Positions 33,893 through 43,096 of a stretch of 64,000 bases of DNA are shown piece by piece. This DNA comes from Pinisolibacter aquiterrae (GTDB taxonomy: Bacteria > Pseudomonadota > Alphaproteobacteria > Rhizobiales > Ancalomicrobiaceae), in contig NZ_JAFNIH010000061.1 in NCBI RefSeq assembly GCF_019160155.1, positions 122,063 to 186,062 on the forward strand, read 5' to 3'. The notes beneath the pieces were generated by a model. It searched no databases, was not told where the DNA came from, and saw only the letters and a list, made by a program, of their open reading frames with translations. The first letter of the stretch is position 1. Every line of letters starts with the position of its first letter. Position numbers and translations under genes: made by a program.

Positions 33893-34858
33893 TTGAGCGC
33901 CCAGCGTCACGTCCTCTTCCCCGAGATCGAACCCCACACCAGCGGCCGCCTGAAGGTGTCCGACCTGCACGAGATCCACTGGGAGGAGAGCGGCAATCCA
34001 CGCGGCAAGCCGGTCGTCTGTCTCCATGGCGGGCCGGGCGGAGGAATCACGCCGACGATGCGACGGCTGCACGACCCCGCCGTCTACCGAATCGTGACCT
34101 TCGATCAGCGCGGCTGCGGCAAGTCGACCCCGCACGCGGAACTGGCCGAGAACACCACCTGGGATCTCGTCGCCGACATCGAGCGGCTGCGCGTCCATCT
34201 CGGCATCGAGCGTTGGCAGGTCTACGGCGGATCGTGGGGCTCGACGCTGGCGCTCGCCTATGCCGAGACCCATCCCGAACGGGTCTCGGAGATGATCCTG
34301 CGCGGTATCTTCATGCTGCGTCGGATGGAACTGGCGTGGTTCTATCAGGAGGGCGCCAGCCTGATCTTCCCTGATCTCTTCGATCCGTTCCGCGAGCTGA
34401 TCCCGGTCGAGGAGCGGGGCGATCTGATCGCCGCCTATCACCGCCGGCTCACCGGGCCGGACGAGGCGTTGCGGCTCGAGGCGGCCAAGCGCTGGGCGAC
34501 CTGGGAGGGCTCGACCCTGTCGCTCCTGCCCGACGCCGAGCGCGCGGCGGCCTTCGGCGGCGACACCTTCGCCCTCGCCTTCGCGCGGATCGAGTGCCAC
34601 TTCTTCATGAACGGCGGCTTCTTCGAGGTCGAGGACCAGTTGCTGCGCGACGTGCGGCGCCTCAAGGACATCCCGGCGGTGATCGTGCACGGGCGTTACG
34701 ACATGTGCACCCCGATGGTGAACGCCTGGGATCTGAAGAAGGCCTGGCCGGAGGCCGAACTCCGGATCGTCGACGACGGCGGTCACGCGGTGACGGAGCC
34801 GGGACTGGTCGCGGAGATGGTCGCGGCGAGCGAGCGCTTCAAGCATCGCCCGGCGTGA
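33893..34858 (+). CDS. pip: Proline iminopeptidase
   Basis: A 321-residue alpha/beta-hydrolase of the S33 family that removes N-terminal proline from peptides in the cytoplasm. The oxyanion block LHGGPGGGITP, the nucleophile S114 in GGSWGSTLALAYAE, the aspartate in VHGRYDMCTP and the histidine in DDGGHAVTEPG form the catalytic set. DQRGCGKSTPHAELAENTTWDLVADIE is the standard prolyl iminopeptidase signature. The start is a TTG at 33893 with GGAG 7 bases upstream, giving the usual length (about 320). Confidence 0.95.
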   Translation: MSAQRHVLFPEIEPHTSGRLKVSDLHEIHWEESGNPRGKPVVCLHGGPGGGITPTMRRLHDPAVYRIVTFDQRGCGKSTPHAELAENTTWDLVADIERLRVHLGIERWQVYGGSWGSTLALAYAETHPERVSEMILRGIFMLRRMELAWFYQEGASLIFPDLFDPFRELIPVEERGDLIAAYHRRLTGPDEALRLEAAKRWATWEGSTLSLLPDAERAAAFGGDTFALAFARIECHFFMNGGFFEVEDQLLRDVRRLKDIPAVIVHGRYDMCTPMVNAWDLKKAWPEAELRIVDDGGHAVTEPGLVAEMVAASERFKHRPA

Positions 34859-34883
34859 GCCGTCGACGGTCCCGCCGCCGGGT

Positions 34884-35342
34884 TCACGCTCCGAGCCAAT
34901 GCAGCGACAGTTCGCGGCGATGGCCGCGGTCGCGGTGCTCGACGACATAGACCGCCTGCCACGTGCCGAGGTCCATGCGCCCGGCACGGACAGGGATCGC
35001 CAGGGACACGCCGGTCAACGTCGTCTTGACGTGGGCCGGCATGTCGTCGGCGCCCTCGAGGTCGTGGCGCCAGGGCGCGTCGCGCGGGGCGAGGCGGTCG
35101 AGCGCGTCGACGAGATCGGGCAACACCTCGGGCGAGGCGTTCTCCTGGACGGTGAGCGAGGCGGAGGTGTGGCGCAGGAAGACGGTCAGGAGACCGTCGC
35201 CGGCGCCGACCTCGCCGAGCCAGGCGTCGAGCTCGGCGGTGACGTCGCGCAGGGTCCGGCCACGCGTCTCCACGACGAGACGGCCGAGGGCCTGCCACAG
35301 CGGGGCGGCGGCGGGCCGGGAGGGATCGTCGAACCGAGCCAT
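34884..35342 (-). CDS. yjbQ: YjbQ family protein (UPF0047)
   Basis: A 152-residue protein of the UPF0047/YjbQ family, small beta-barrel proteins with a conserved metal-like site; E. coli YjbQ has a weak thiamin phosphate synthase activity but its main role is unsettled. The signature FLRHTSASLTVQENASPEV and the later DMPAHVKTTLTGVSLAIPV are present, as is the closing LGTWQAVYVVEHRDRGHRRELSLHWLG. The ATG ending at 35342 gives the family length. Convergent with pip 25 bases away. Confidence 0.92.
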   Translation of the reverse strand: MARFDDPSRPAAAPLWQALGRLVVETRGRTLRDVTAELDAWLGEVGAGDGLLTVFLRHTSASLTVQENASPEVLPDLVDALDRLAPRDAPWRHDLEGADDMPAHVKTTLTGVSLAIPVRAGRMDLGTWQAVYVVEHRDRGHRRELSLHWLGA

Positions 35343-35647
35343 GGATCTCGCTCTCGCCCGTGAACATCTCGCGGAAGGGGCGGCGCGGCCCCGACCGGCC
35401 GGCGTCGATCGGCGGGCGTCGATCGGCGCGTGGCGAGCATACACCGGCCGGACGGCGGCGCCACGACGGCGCGCGCCGCACCCGCCCCGGCCACCGTGTC
35501 GCCGCAATGCACGGGCAGATCGCGGCGGCGCCCGATGAGAATCGGCCGGCCCTCGCGTCCCCCTGCCCATTGAACCGAACCGATGGGAAGGTTATGAGGG
35601 GACCACGTTCGACACATTCGAGATCCTCTGAAGGAACGGGAAGGACG
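35343..35647. other. 305-base intergenic region between divergent yjbQ and ialB-like gene
   Basis: No gene or strong repeat seen. It must contain both promoters. The last 70 bases are less GC-rich (around 35575-35640) and end with GGAACGGGAAGGACG, the ribosome-binding region of the downstream gene. Confidence 0.6.
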
Positions 35648-36292
35648 ATGACCGTCACTGTCGCGAAATTCGCCGCGTACGCCGCTCGGACCCCGCTTTC
35701 CGCCGCCGCGCTCCTCGTCTGCGCTCTCGGCGCGACTTCGGCCGCCGCGCAGTCGCCCGCCGTCGCCACCGATTCCTGGATCAAGGTGTGTCGCAGCGAC
35801 GAGAAGCAGAAGAAGGAACTCTGCAAGACCGCCTATGATCTGCGCACCTCCGGTGGCCAGTTCCTGGCCTCGATCGCCGTCGTCGAGGCGACCGGCGAAG
35901 CGCGCAAGATCGTCGAGATGATCATGCCGACCGGCCTGCTGCTGCAGCCGGGCCTCAAGGTCCAGATCGATCAGGGCAAGTCGGAAGACGCCAAGTTCGG
36001 CATGTGCGCGCCGGACGGCTGCGTCGCGCAATTGGTCAGCAACGAGGCCTTCGTCGGCGCGATGAAGAAGGGCGCCCAGCTCTCCATCACCGCCTATGGC
36101 CAAGCCTCCAACCCGGTCACCTTCACCTTCTCGCTGGCGAGCTTCAAGAGCGCCAACGAAGGCAAGGCGCTCGACGAGGCCGCGCTCAAGAAGCGCGAGG
36201 AGGCGATCGCCGCCGAGATCCAGCAGAAGCAGAAGAGCATCGAGGATCAGCTGCGCGACGAACAGCGCAAGGCGAGCCAGGCCAAGCCCTGA
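35648..36292 (+). CDS. Invasion-associated locus B (IalB) family periplasmic protein
   Basis: 214 residues with a signal peptide (LSAAALLVCALGATSAAAQ, cleavage near residue 35). The mature part matches the IalB family: WIKVCRSDEKQKKELCKTAYDL, MPTGLLLQPGLKVQIDQGK, FGMCAPDGCVAQLVSNEAFVGAMKKGAQLSITAYGQASNPVTFTFSL. Paired cysteines (C..C and CAPDGC) suggest disulfides. The last ~45 residues form a charged, Lys/Glu-rich helix. IalB was named in Bartonella for erythrocyte invasion but occurs widely in free-living alphaproteobacteria, with unknown function. A bidirectional terminator follows. Confidence 0.92.
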   Translation: MTVTVAKFAAYAARTPLSAAALLVCALGATSAAAQSPAVATDSWIKVCRSDEKQKKELCKTAYDLRTSGGQFLASIAVVEATGEARKIVEMIMPTGLLLQPGLKVQIDQGKSEDAKFGMCAPDGCVAQLVSNEAFVGAMKKGAQLSITAYGQASNPVTFTFSLASFKSANEGKALDEAALKKREEAIAAEIQQKQKSIEDQLRDEQRKASQAKP

Positions 36293-36321
36293 TCGGCGCC
36301 TCGATCCGCTCCGAAACGACG

Positions 36322-36347
36322 AAACGGGCTCCTCGCGGAGCCCGTTT
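36322..36347. terminator. Bidirectional terminator between ialB-like and merR-like genes
   Basis: Perfect 10-base arms AAACGGGCTC / GAGCCCGTTT around a 6-base loop, between two convergent genes. The arms begin and end with A3/T3, giving a short U-run for both directions. Confidence 0.85.
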
Positions 36348-36370
36348 CCGTATCGATCCCTTCGATCGGA

Positions 36371-36805
36371 TCAGTCGAGCGCGGGGCCGGCCAGCGAGCG
36401 GTCGAGCGCGCCGATCTCGTCGCCGATGGCGGTGAGCGCCTCCTCGGCCTCGCGACGCAGGTGCTCGAGCTGCTCGGTCTGGCGGATCAGATGATCGCGC
36501 AGACTGGTGAGGCGGTGCTCGAGCGGCTCGCGCGAGGTGGTCAGTCCGAGCAGATCGCGGATCTGGACCAGGCTGAAGCCGATCTTCTTGGCTCGCAGGA
36601 TGATCTGGAGCCGCCGTCTGTTCTCGGCGTCGTAGAGCCGGGCCATTCCGTCACGCGCCGGCTTGAGAAGGCCCTTGGCCTCGTAGAACCGCATCGCTCG
36701 CAGGGTCACGTCGCATTCGCGAGCCAGCTCCCCGATCGTCCACATGCGCTCGCGGTCGGCGATCTCGCCTCGCACGAGCGACGCCATGTCTTCTGCGCCA
36801 TCCAT
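36371..36805 (-). CDS. MerR-family transcriptional regulator
   Basis: A 144-residue MerR protein. The N-terminal DNA-binding region reads MWTIGELARECDVTLRAMRFYEAKGLLKPARDGMARLYDAEN (residues ~21-62), then a long dimerisation coiled coil (residues ~85-130). It has no cysteine pair in the C-terminal part, so it is unlikely to be a metal sensor; the group resembles short MerR proteins often found near fatty-acid or general-stress genes in alphaproteobacteria. The start at 36805 follows GGACGAACGAAG; an ATG six codons later is possible. Target unknown. Confidence 0.88.
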   Translation of the reverse strand: MDGAEDMASLVRGEIADRERMWTIGELARECDVTLRAMRFYEAKGLLKPARDGMARLYDAENRRRLQIILRAKKIGFSLVQIRDLLGLTTSREPLEHRLTSLRDHLIRQTEQLEHLRREAEEALTAIGDEIGALDRSLAGPALD

Positions 36806-37299
36806 CACTTCGTTCGTCCATCCGTTTTTTCGACTCCACGTCGTTCGGGTCCGGCGTACGGCTCGTGATGGCCGCTTCGATCGCAAGACTCGCAAGCGTG
36901 GCTTTTGGTGCGAAGGCGAAAGGTGACACCCCCGGTCGTCGGTAAGTCCATTATTTTTTTCGAGCCGTTTCGGCATGGCTGCCATGCGCGAGTCCTGCCG
37001 TAACGTTCTTCCTCTTCCGATTGTACTTCCTCGGGAAACCTCCTTCGCGGAACCTCCCGGAGCCGCGCTTCGGTCCGCCCCGGCATGGGGCGGCGCATGC
37101 ACCGATCGTCCACGAAGATTACGAAAGCATCACGCTCGGGCGGCTTTCTTAACCTGTTGTTTACCGTGTTCGAAAAATCTGTCGGCGAAGCTCCGGCCGG
37201 TTTCCATCCGAGTCGCGGAACGGGATCGGGCGGCGGCGCCGTCCCCGGCGACCGGCCCGAGCGAACGACCGGATCAGCCGGCGCCGGTGGAGGTAGGAC
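36806..37299. other. 494-base intergenic region between divergent merR-like gene and podJ-like gene
   Basis: No convincing gene. It has an AT-rich patch with a run of T at about 36953-36960, a CtrA-like motif (37149-37164) and a GGAGG ribosome-binding site (37289-37295) before podJ. It is the likely control region of podJ. Confidence 0.65.
37149..37164 (+). promoter_or_regulatory. CtrA-like binding motif upstream of podJ-like gene
   Basis: TTAACCTGTTGTTTAC fits the CtrA pattern TTAA-N7-TTAAC with one mismatch, 136 bases before the ATG at 37300. PodJ is cell-cycle regulated in alphaproteobacteria, so a CtrA link is plausible. Single motif, not proven. Confidence 0.45.
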
Positions 37300-40200
37300 A
37301 TGTCGCGGAGCGGACGAGGGTTCGAGGACGAAGCCCGACAGCGCGTGATCGACGCGGCGCGGCGATCCGGCATGTCGGTCGGCGATCTCGTGCGCGCCCT
37401 CGCCGAGCCGATCGCCCCGGCCGAGCGGCCGGCCGTCGCCGACACCTCGCTCGCCGGCGACTTCGGCCGCCGCCTCGACGAACTCTCCGAACGGATGCGC
37501 CGGCTCGGCACCGGCGAACGCCCCGCCCCGACCGCGACGCGGGCTCCGGCCCGCGCGTCCCGTGTCGACGCGGTCGACGAGACCGCGCTCGACGAGATCG
37601 CCGCCACCGTCGACCGCCTCAGCGGCGCGCCCCGCTCGCGGACCCGACCGGCGCCGGTGCGCAGCGACGAGACCAGCCGCATTCTCGAGACCCTCGAGGC
37701 GCTCGATCTCAAGGTCCGCTCCCTCACCGAGGACAAGGCACCACGCCGGCCGGCGCGGTCGGCCGCCGAGACGCCCACCCCGGCCCGCACGCGCTCCAAG
37801 GCGGTCGTCACCGAGGAACGCCGGCCGACCCGTGCCGAGACCGAACGGACGCGTCCGATCGAGGCCCCGGCGCCCTACGTCGCCGACACGCTCGACCGCC
37901 AGTTTCGCGAGTTGGGCGAGAAGATCGAACAACTGCGCGGCCGCGACGACCGCGACGGCTCGGCCCCGCTGATCGCCGAGATCCGGGCGCTGCGCGCCTT
38001 CATCGAGAACCGCTCCGGTGGCGGCGCCGAGGTCTCCGAACAGATCCGCCGGCTCGCGGGCAAGATCGATCGGCTCGCCGAATCTCGACCCGAGCGCGAC
38101 GTGATCGAACCGTTGGTGACCGAGATCGGCCGGCTGCGCGACGTGGTGCTGCAGTCGAACTTCGAGGGCTCGCTGAAGAGCATCGAGGCGGGTTACGGCC
38201 ACATCGTCGACCGTCTGGACGACCTCAAGCGCGGCCTCGCCGGCCCGCGTCCGGAAGGCCGGATCGACGCCGAGATTTCGGAGATCCGCAACCTCCTGCG
38301 CACCGTGCCGCAGGTCGGTCATCTCTCCTCGCTGGAGCGCAACCTCACCGCGCTGACCGACAAGTTCGAGCGGCTCGCCACCCGCGACGAGACCCCGGCC
38401 GCACAGCAGATCGAGCGCCGGCTCGCCGATCTGCGCACGCAGATCGACGCCTTCGATCCGGCCGCCGTCACCCGCTCGCTCGACCAGCGCCTGAAGGCGG
38501 TCACCGACAAGCTCGACGCGCTCGAGCGCGCCTCGCGCGGGCCGGTCGCCTCCGATCGGGTGATCACCCTGCTCGAGGAACTGCGCACCATCGCCGGGGG
38601 CAATCGCGCCGCCGACGAGATTCGGGCCCTCGACGCGCGGATCGCCGAACTCGGCGAGCGCATCGCCGACTTCGAGACGCGGCGGCCGACCTTCGACGAC
38701 ACCGATCGTCTGCATCAGCGCATCGCCGAGATCGCCGGCAAGCTCGACGCGATCGTCGAGGGCGACGACGGGCGGCGGACCACCGACGCCCTGGAATCGG
38801 CGGTCGCGCGGCTCGACGCGGCGATCGCCAAGGCCTCCGGCCCGCAGGCCGATGCCCAGCTCGACGCCCGGTTCGATCGTCTGCTCGACCGGCTCGACCA
38901 GCGCCTGCCCCCCGACCCCACCGCCGAGGTGGAGAGCCTGACCCGTGAGATCGCCGCCATGCGGCGCGACCTCGCCGCCTCGCGCGGCAACGAGGACCTC
39001 GAGGAGCAGATGCGGCTTCTCGCCGAGCGGATCGACCGCTCGGTCGCCCAGGACGGCGACGACGAGGCGCTCGCCCAGATCGAGGAACAGCTCTCCCGCA
39101 TCTCCGGCCAGATCGAAGCGACCCAGGATCGCTTCCAGGACATCGGCGCGCTGGAGGGCCACATCCTCAAGCTCGCCGAGCGGATGGAGGATCAGCATCT
39201 CGACGCCGTCACCGCCGCCCGCGAGGCGGCGCGCGAGATGGTGCGTGAGCTGGCCGAGAGCCGCGAGGACGGCTTGGCGGAAGAGGCACTGCGCGCCCTC
39301 CAGGGCGATCTGCGTTCGCTTCAATCGGCGGCGCGCGACACCGAGACCCGCACCAACGACACGCTGATCTCGCTGCACGACGCGCTGACCGGCATCGTCG
39401 GGCGCCTGACCGCGATCGAGAAGATCGCGCAGGGCTCGGCCCGTTCGGCCGCCGCCGCGCGCAATGCCGCCCAGGCGGCGGAGACCGCGGCCCAGGCGGC
39501 CGTCCATCCGGCGCCCCCGGCCGTGGCGAGCCCGTTCTCGGCCGCGTCGCCGGCCGTGACCCCGACGGTCCGCGCCGTGGCGAGCGAGCCGCTGGCGGCG
39601 CCTGCCGCCGAACCGGCCCCGTCCGAGCCGACCGAGGCGCGACCCACCATCGCCGGCCGGCCCGTCGCCACCAATCCGATCGCGCGGGCCCGCGAGCTCC
39701 TGACCGGCTCGACCGCGCCGGAAGACAATCGTCCACTCGAGCCGGGGTCCGGCAAGCCGACCGCGCGGCCGCTGCCGCGGATCGAGCCGATGGCGATGCC
39801 GATCGCCGATTCGGCCGCCCCGAGCGCGCGCAAGGCCGACTTCATCGCCGCCGCGCGCCGCGCCGCGCAGGCCGCCGCCGCCACCACCGCGCCGACCGCT
39901 CCCGTCGAGGCCGCGTCCGCGACGGTGCAGCCCGGCGATCGCCCGGCGCCCGACGCCACCGCCGAGCCGCGCGACTCCGGCGCGCTGGCGCGGATCGGTC
40001 AGGTTCTGAAGACCCGGCGCCGGCCGCTGGTGCTGGCCACCGCCGCCGTGGTGCTGGCGATCCTCACGCTTCAGATGTTGCCGGGGTCCAAGGCGCCGAC
40101 GACCAAGACCGCCGACGCCGAGGTGAAGGTCGAGCAGACCGCTCCGAAGACCACCGCCGCCGTGCCGGCGACGGCCCCGACGCCCGCTCCGGCCGAATCG

Positions 40201-41289
40201 ATCCTCACCAAGACCCCGACCGGCGAACCCGCCGTCGGCTTCTCGATGCCGCTCGCCACCGACGGATCGGGTGGCGCCGCCTCCGCCGTGCCGACGACGA
40301 CGCCGGCCCCGAGCGAGGTGCCTCCGCAGCGCACCAGCGCGCTCGGCGGCGTGCCGCTCGCCGGCGAGGAGAGCGCACCGACCGTCACCGGCTCGATCCC
40401 GACCACCGCCGCCACACGCCCGGCGACGCCGCCCGCCGCCGAGGCGACGACCGCGCTGCCGGAGACGATCGGCCCCGAGGCGCTGCGCAGCGCCGCCGTC
40501 GCCGGCGACGCCAAGGCCGCCTTCGAAATCGGTCTGCGCTATGCCGAGGGACGCACGGTTCCGGCCGATCTGACCAAGGCGGTGGCGTGGTACGGCCGCG
40601 CCGCCGACAAGGGGCTCGCCACCGCGCAGTATCGGCTCGCCGTCGCCTACGAGAAGGGCCTCGGCGTCGCCCGCGACCCGGAGAAGTCGAAGGCGCTCTA
40701 CAAGGCCGCGGCCGAGCAGGGCAACGTGCGCGCCATGCACAATCTCGGCGTCATCTACGCCAATGCCCGCGACATGGCCTCGGCGGTGCCGTGGTTCCAG
40801 AAGGCGGCCGATCTCGGGCTCAAGGACAGCCAGTTCAATCTCGGCATCATCCACGCCCTCGGCTCGGGCGTGAAGCAGGACCTCGCGGTCTCCTACAAGT
40901 GGTTCGCGCTGGCCGCGCGCCAGGGCGACGCCGAGGCGGAGAAGAAGCAGACCGAGGTCGCCGGTCATCTCGACAAGGTCAATCTGGCCGCCGCGCGCAT
41001 GGCGGTTCAGACCTGGGTGCAGCGTCCGCTGGTGCGGGCGGCCAACGACGAGGTGCGCGGATGGGGCGAACCGGCGAGCGCCGCCGCCCAGCCGAGCGCC
41101 GAGGACATCGTCCGTCAGGCCCAGTCGCTCCTGAAGGCCAAGGGCTTCTACGTCGGCACGATCGACGGCGACGCCGGCCCCTCGACCAAGTCGGCGATCC
41201 GCTCCTTCCAGAAGAAGGCCGGTCTGCCGCAGACCGGCGAGATCGACCCCGCCCTGATGCGGGCGCTGGCCGGCGGCCGCGCGCTCTGA
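37300..41289 (+). CDS. podJ: PodJ-like polar organising protein: coiled coil, membrane helix, Sel1 repeats, peptidoglycan-binding domain
   Basis: 1329 residues. A short conserved N-terminus (MSRSGRGFEDEARQRVIDAARRSGMSVGDLV) leads into ~600 residues of heptad-rich coiled coil with many IxxL/RLDD segments, then an Ala/Pro-rich stretch (~720-900). One membrane helix is at about 908-928 (PLVLATAAVVLAILTLQMLPG). The periplasmic part has an acidic Pro/Thr-rich linker, four Sel1 repeats (about 1065-1213) and a C-terminal peptidoglycan-binding domain (about 1267-1327; LLKAKGFYVGTIDGDAGPST). This order is that of PodJ in Caulobacter and rhizobia, which marks the new pole and recruits polarity proteins. 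Codon composition is GC-extreme but even. Confidence 0.9.
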   Translation: MSRSGRGFEDEARQRVIDAARRSGMSVGDLVRALAEPIAPAERPAVADTSLAGDFGRRLDELSERMRRLGTGERPAPTATRAPARASRVDAVDETALDEIAATVDRLSGAPRSRTRPAPVRSDETSRILETLEALDLKVRSLTEDKAPRRPARSAAETPTPARTRSKAVVTEERRPTRAETERTRPIEAPAPYVADTLDRQFRELGEKIEQLRGRDDRDGSAPLIAEIRALRAFIENRSGGGAEVSEQIRRLAGKIDRLAESRPERDVIEPLVTEIGRLRDVVLQSNFEGSLKSIEAGYGHIVDRLDDLKRGLAGPRPEGRIDAEISEIRNLLRTVPQVGHLSSLERNLTALTDKFERLATRDETPAAQQIERRLADLRTQIDAFDPAAVTRSLDQRLKAVTDKLDALERASRGPVASDRVITLLEELRTIAGGNRAADEIRALDARIAELGERIADFETRRPTFDDTDRLHQRIAEIAGKLDAIVEGDDGRRTTDALESAVARLDAAIAKASGPQADAQLDARFDRLLDRLDQRLPPDPTAEVESLTREIAAMRRDLAASRGNEDLEEQMRLLAERIDRSVAQDGDDEALAQIEEQLSRISGQIEATQDRFQDIGALEGHILKLAERMEDQHLDAVTAAREAAREMVRELAESREDGLAEEALRALQGDLRSLQSAARDTETRTNDTLISLHDALTGIVGRLTAIEKIAQGSARSAAAARNAAQAAETAAQAAVHPAPPAVASPFSAASPAVTPTVRAVASEPLAAPAAEPAPSEPTEARPTIAGRPVATNPIARARELLTGSTAPEDNRPLEPGSGKPTARPLPRIEPMAMPIADSAAPSARKADFIAAARRAAQAAAATTAPTAPVEAASATVQPGDRPAPDATAEPRDSGALARIGQVLKTRRRPLVLATAAVVLAILTLQMLPGSKAPTTKTADAEVKVEQTAPKTTAAVPATAPTPAPAESILTKTPTGEPAVGFSMPLATDGSGGAASAVPTTTPAPSEVPPQRTSALGGVPLAGEESAPTVTGSIPTTAATRPATPPAAEATTALPETIGPEALRSAAVAGDAKAAFEIGLRYAEGRTVPADLTKAVAWYGRAADKGLATAQYRLAVAYEKGLGVARDPEKSKALYKAAAEQGNVRAMHNLGVIYANARDMASAVPWFQKAADLGLKDSQFNLGIIHALGSGVKQDLAVSYKWFALAARQGDAEAEKKQTEVAGHLDKVNLAAARMAVQTWVQRPLVRAANDEVRGWGEPASAAAQPSAEDIVRQAQSLLKAKGFYVGTIDGDAGPSTKSAIRSFQKKAGLPQTGEIDPALMRALAGGRAL

Positions 41290-41300
41290 GGCGGGCCGGT

Positions 41301-41316
41301 CCCCGCCCGGGCGGGG
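41301..41316. terminator. 16-base perfect palindrome between convergent podJ and MATE genes
   Basis: CCCCGCCCGGGCGGGG in the 28-base gap between the two stop codons. It can form a hairpin and may act as a bidirectional terminator, although no clear U-run follows. Confidence 0.5.
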
Positions 41317-41317
41317 A

Positions 41318-42646
41318 TCACGGCCGGGCGAAGGTCGCCTTCGCCCGGCGCGGCACCAGCATCGACAGCGACAGGCCGCGCATGCCGAGGAAGGCGAGGA
41401 ACGCGGCCCACAGGCCGTGATTGCCGAAGAGCGGGAACAGCACCGCCCACAGCGCCAGATAGACGACCAACGAGGCGACCATCATCCGCGCCATGTCGCG
41501 GGTCCAGGTGGCGCCGATGAAGACGCCGTCCATCTCGAAGGCGAGCACTCCGGCGAGCGGCGTCGCCACCGCCCAGGGCAAGAAGCGCAGCGCCTCTTCG
41601 CGCACCTCGACGCTGGTGGTCATCCAATCGATCGCCGTGCCGCCGGCGAGCGCCAGCACGACCGAGGCGAAGGCCGCCAGCGCGAAGCCGCCGCGTGTCG
41701 TCAGCGACACCGCTCGGTCGAAGGCGGCACGGTCGCGGGCGCCGACGGCGCGACCGACGAAGGTCTCGGCGGCGGCGGCGAAACCGTCGAGGAAATAGCT
41801 GACGAAGAGGAAGAGCTTCTCGAGCACCGCATTGGCGGCGAGGATCGCCGCCCCTTGGCCGGCGCCCTGGCGGGCGAAGAAGGCGAAGGCGGCGATCAGC
41901 ACGGCGGTGCGGATCATGATGTCGCGATTGATCGCCGCGAGTCCGGAGAGCGCGGCGAGATCGAGGATGCGACGGCGTTCGGGCCAGGGGCCGCTCGCCC
42001 GCGCCACCGAGAGCGCGACCGCGGCGGCGAGCGCGATCGCCTCGGCGGCGAGCGAGGCCTTCGCGACCCCGGCGACGCCCTCGCCCCAACTCGAGACGAA
42101 CAGGATCGCGAGGACGATGTTGGCGGTGTTGAGCACGAGCTGGAGCAGCAGGCCGACCACCGCGCGGCCCTGGCCGAGATACCAACCGAAGATCGCCTGA
42201 TTGGCGAGGATCAGCGGCGCGGCGAGAAGCCGGATCTCGGCATAATCGCGGGTGGCGGCTCGCACCGCCTCGTCGCCACCGACGACCGTCACGCCGAGGC
42301 CGACGATCGGGCCGCGCAGCAGCACGATCGCGAGGCCGGCGACGAGGGCGAGGAGGCCGGCGCGCGCCAACACCGCGTGCCGCTCGATCGCATCGCCGCG
42401 CCCATGGGCCTGGGCCGTCAGCGCGGTCGTGCCGGCGCGCAGGAAATAGAAGATCGAGAAGACGAGATCGCAGACGATCGCGCCGAGGGCGACGCCGCCG
42501 ATCGCCACGGGATCGCCGAGCCGGCCCACCACCGCCGTCGCGACCAGCCCGACCAGCGGCGTCGTCAGATAGCCGAGCGTCATCGGCACGGCGACGGCGA
42601 GCACGTCGGCGAGGCGGAGCGGCGCGGACGCGGGCGTCTCGCTCAC
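41318..42646 (-). CDS. MATE-family efflux transporter (DinF subgroup)
   Basis: A 442-residue multidrug/toxin extrusion protein with 12 predicted membrane helices in two halves. The first half starts LADVLAVAVPMTLGYLTTPLVGLVATAVVGRLGDP, a typical MATE N-terminus, and the second half starts around AFFARQGAGQGAAILAANAVLEKLF, as in DinF-type members. The start is a GTG that overlaps the stop of the preceding DUF6460 gene (GTGA). The final residues FLGMRGLSLSMLVPRRAKATF are cytoplasmic. Substrate unknown. Confidence 0.92.
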   Translation of the reverse strand: MSETPASAPLRLADVLAVAVPMTLGYLTTPLVGLVATAVVGRLGDPVAIGGVALGAIVCDLVFSIFYFLRAGTTALTAQAHGRGDAIERHAVLARAGLLALVAGLAIVLLRGPIVGLGVTVVGGDEAVRAATRDYAEIRLLAAPLILANQAIFGWYLGQGRAVVGLLLQLVLNTANIVLAILFVSSWGEGVAGVAKASLAAEAIALAAAVALSVARASGPWPERRRILDLAALSGLAAINRDIMIRTAVLIAAFAFFARQGAGQGAAILAANAVLEKLFLFVSYFLDGFAAAAETFVGRAVGARDRAAFDRAVSLTTRGGFALAAFASVVLALAGGTAIDWMTTSVEVREEALRFLPWAVATPLAGVLAFEMDGVFIGATWTRDMARMMVASLVVYLALWAVLFPLFGNHGLWAAFLAFLGMRGLSLSMLVPRRAKATFARP

Positions 42647-42924
42647 CGAGCGCGGCCGGTCAGGCGCAGAACGAACCAGACCGGCACCACCAGCACCGCG
42701 CCCCAAAGGAGATAGCGCAGGATGCGCATCACCGCGTCGGTGCCGAGATGCAGCACCCAGTCGACGAAACGGTCGATGTTGCCGATCAGCCGGCCGACGA
42801 AGGTGACGGGGTCGAGGCCGATGGTCTCCAGCACGAAGCCGACGACGATCGACAGGAACACGAGCCACAGGACGGTGCGCAGGGGCGAGCCTCCGGTGAA
42901 GCGCGTCAGGGCATTGCGATCCAT
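42643..42924 (-). CDS. Small inner-membrane protein (DUF6460-like)
   Basis: A 93-residue protein with two membrane helices (about 15-34, LRTVLWLVFLSIVVGFVLETIG; about 68-88, LLWGAVLVVPVWFVLRLTG). Between them lies the segment LDPVTFVGRLIGNIDRFVDWVLHLG, which recurs in a small alphaproteobacterial family of unknown function. Its stop overlaps the GTG of the MATE gene, so the two are translationally coupled. I chose the ATG ending at 42924; longer versions add Arg-rich residues without similarity. Confidence 0.75.
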   Translation of the reverse strand: MDRNALTRFTGGSPLRTVLWLVFLSIVVGFVLETIGLDPVTFVGRLIGNIDRFVDWVLHLGTDAVMRILRYLLWGAVLVVPVWFVLRLTGRAR

Positions 42925-43096
42925 CGATCTCACTCCGTCCGGTCCGATCCCTGCGGCGATAGCATGGGCGCGACGGCCGGTCGAGAGCGACCTCCCCCTG
43001 AGCCCGGCCGATCGCCCGCAGCGCGTGAGGGCGGCCTCTTGCGGGCCGATCGGAACGAGCGCATCACTCCGCGCCCTCGTTCTCCGGATGCCCCCC

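Noticed and set aside
36805..40968. Long open frame opposite podJ
   Set aside because: Antisense to a gene with clear domains; composition is an echo of GC-rich third positions.
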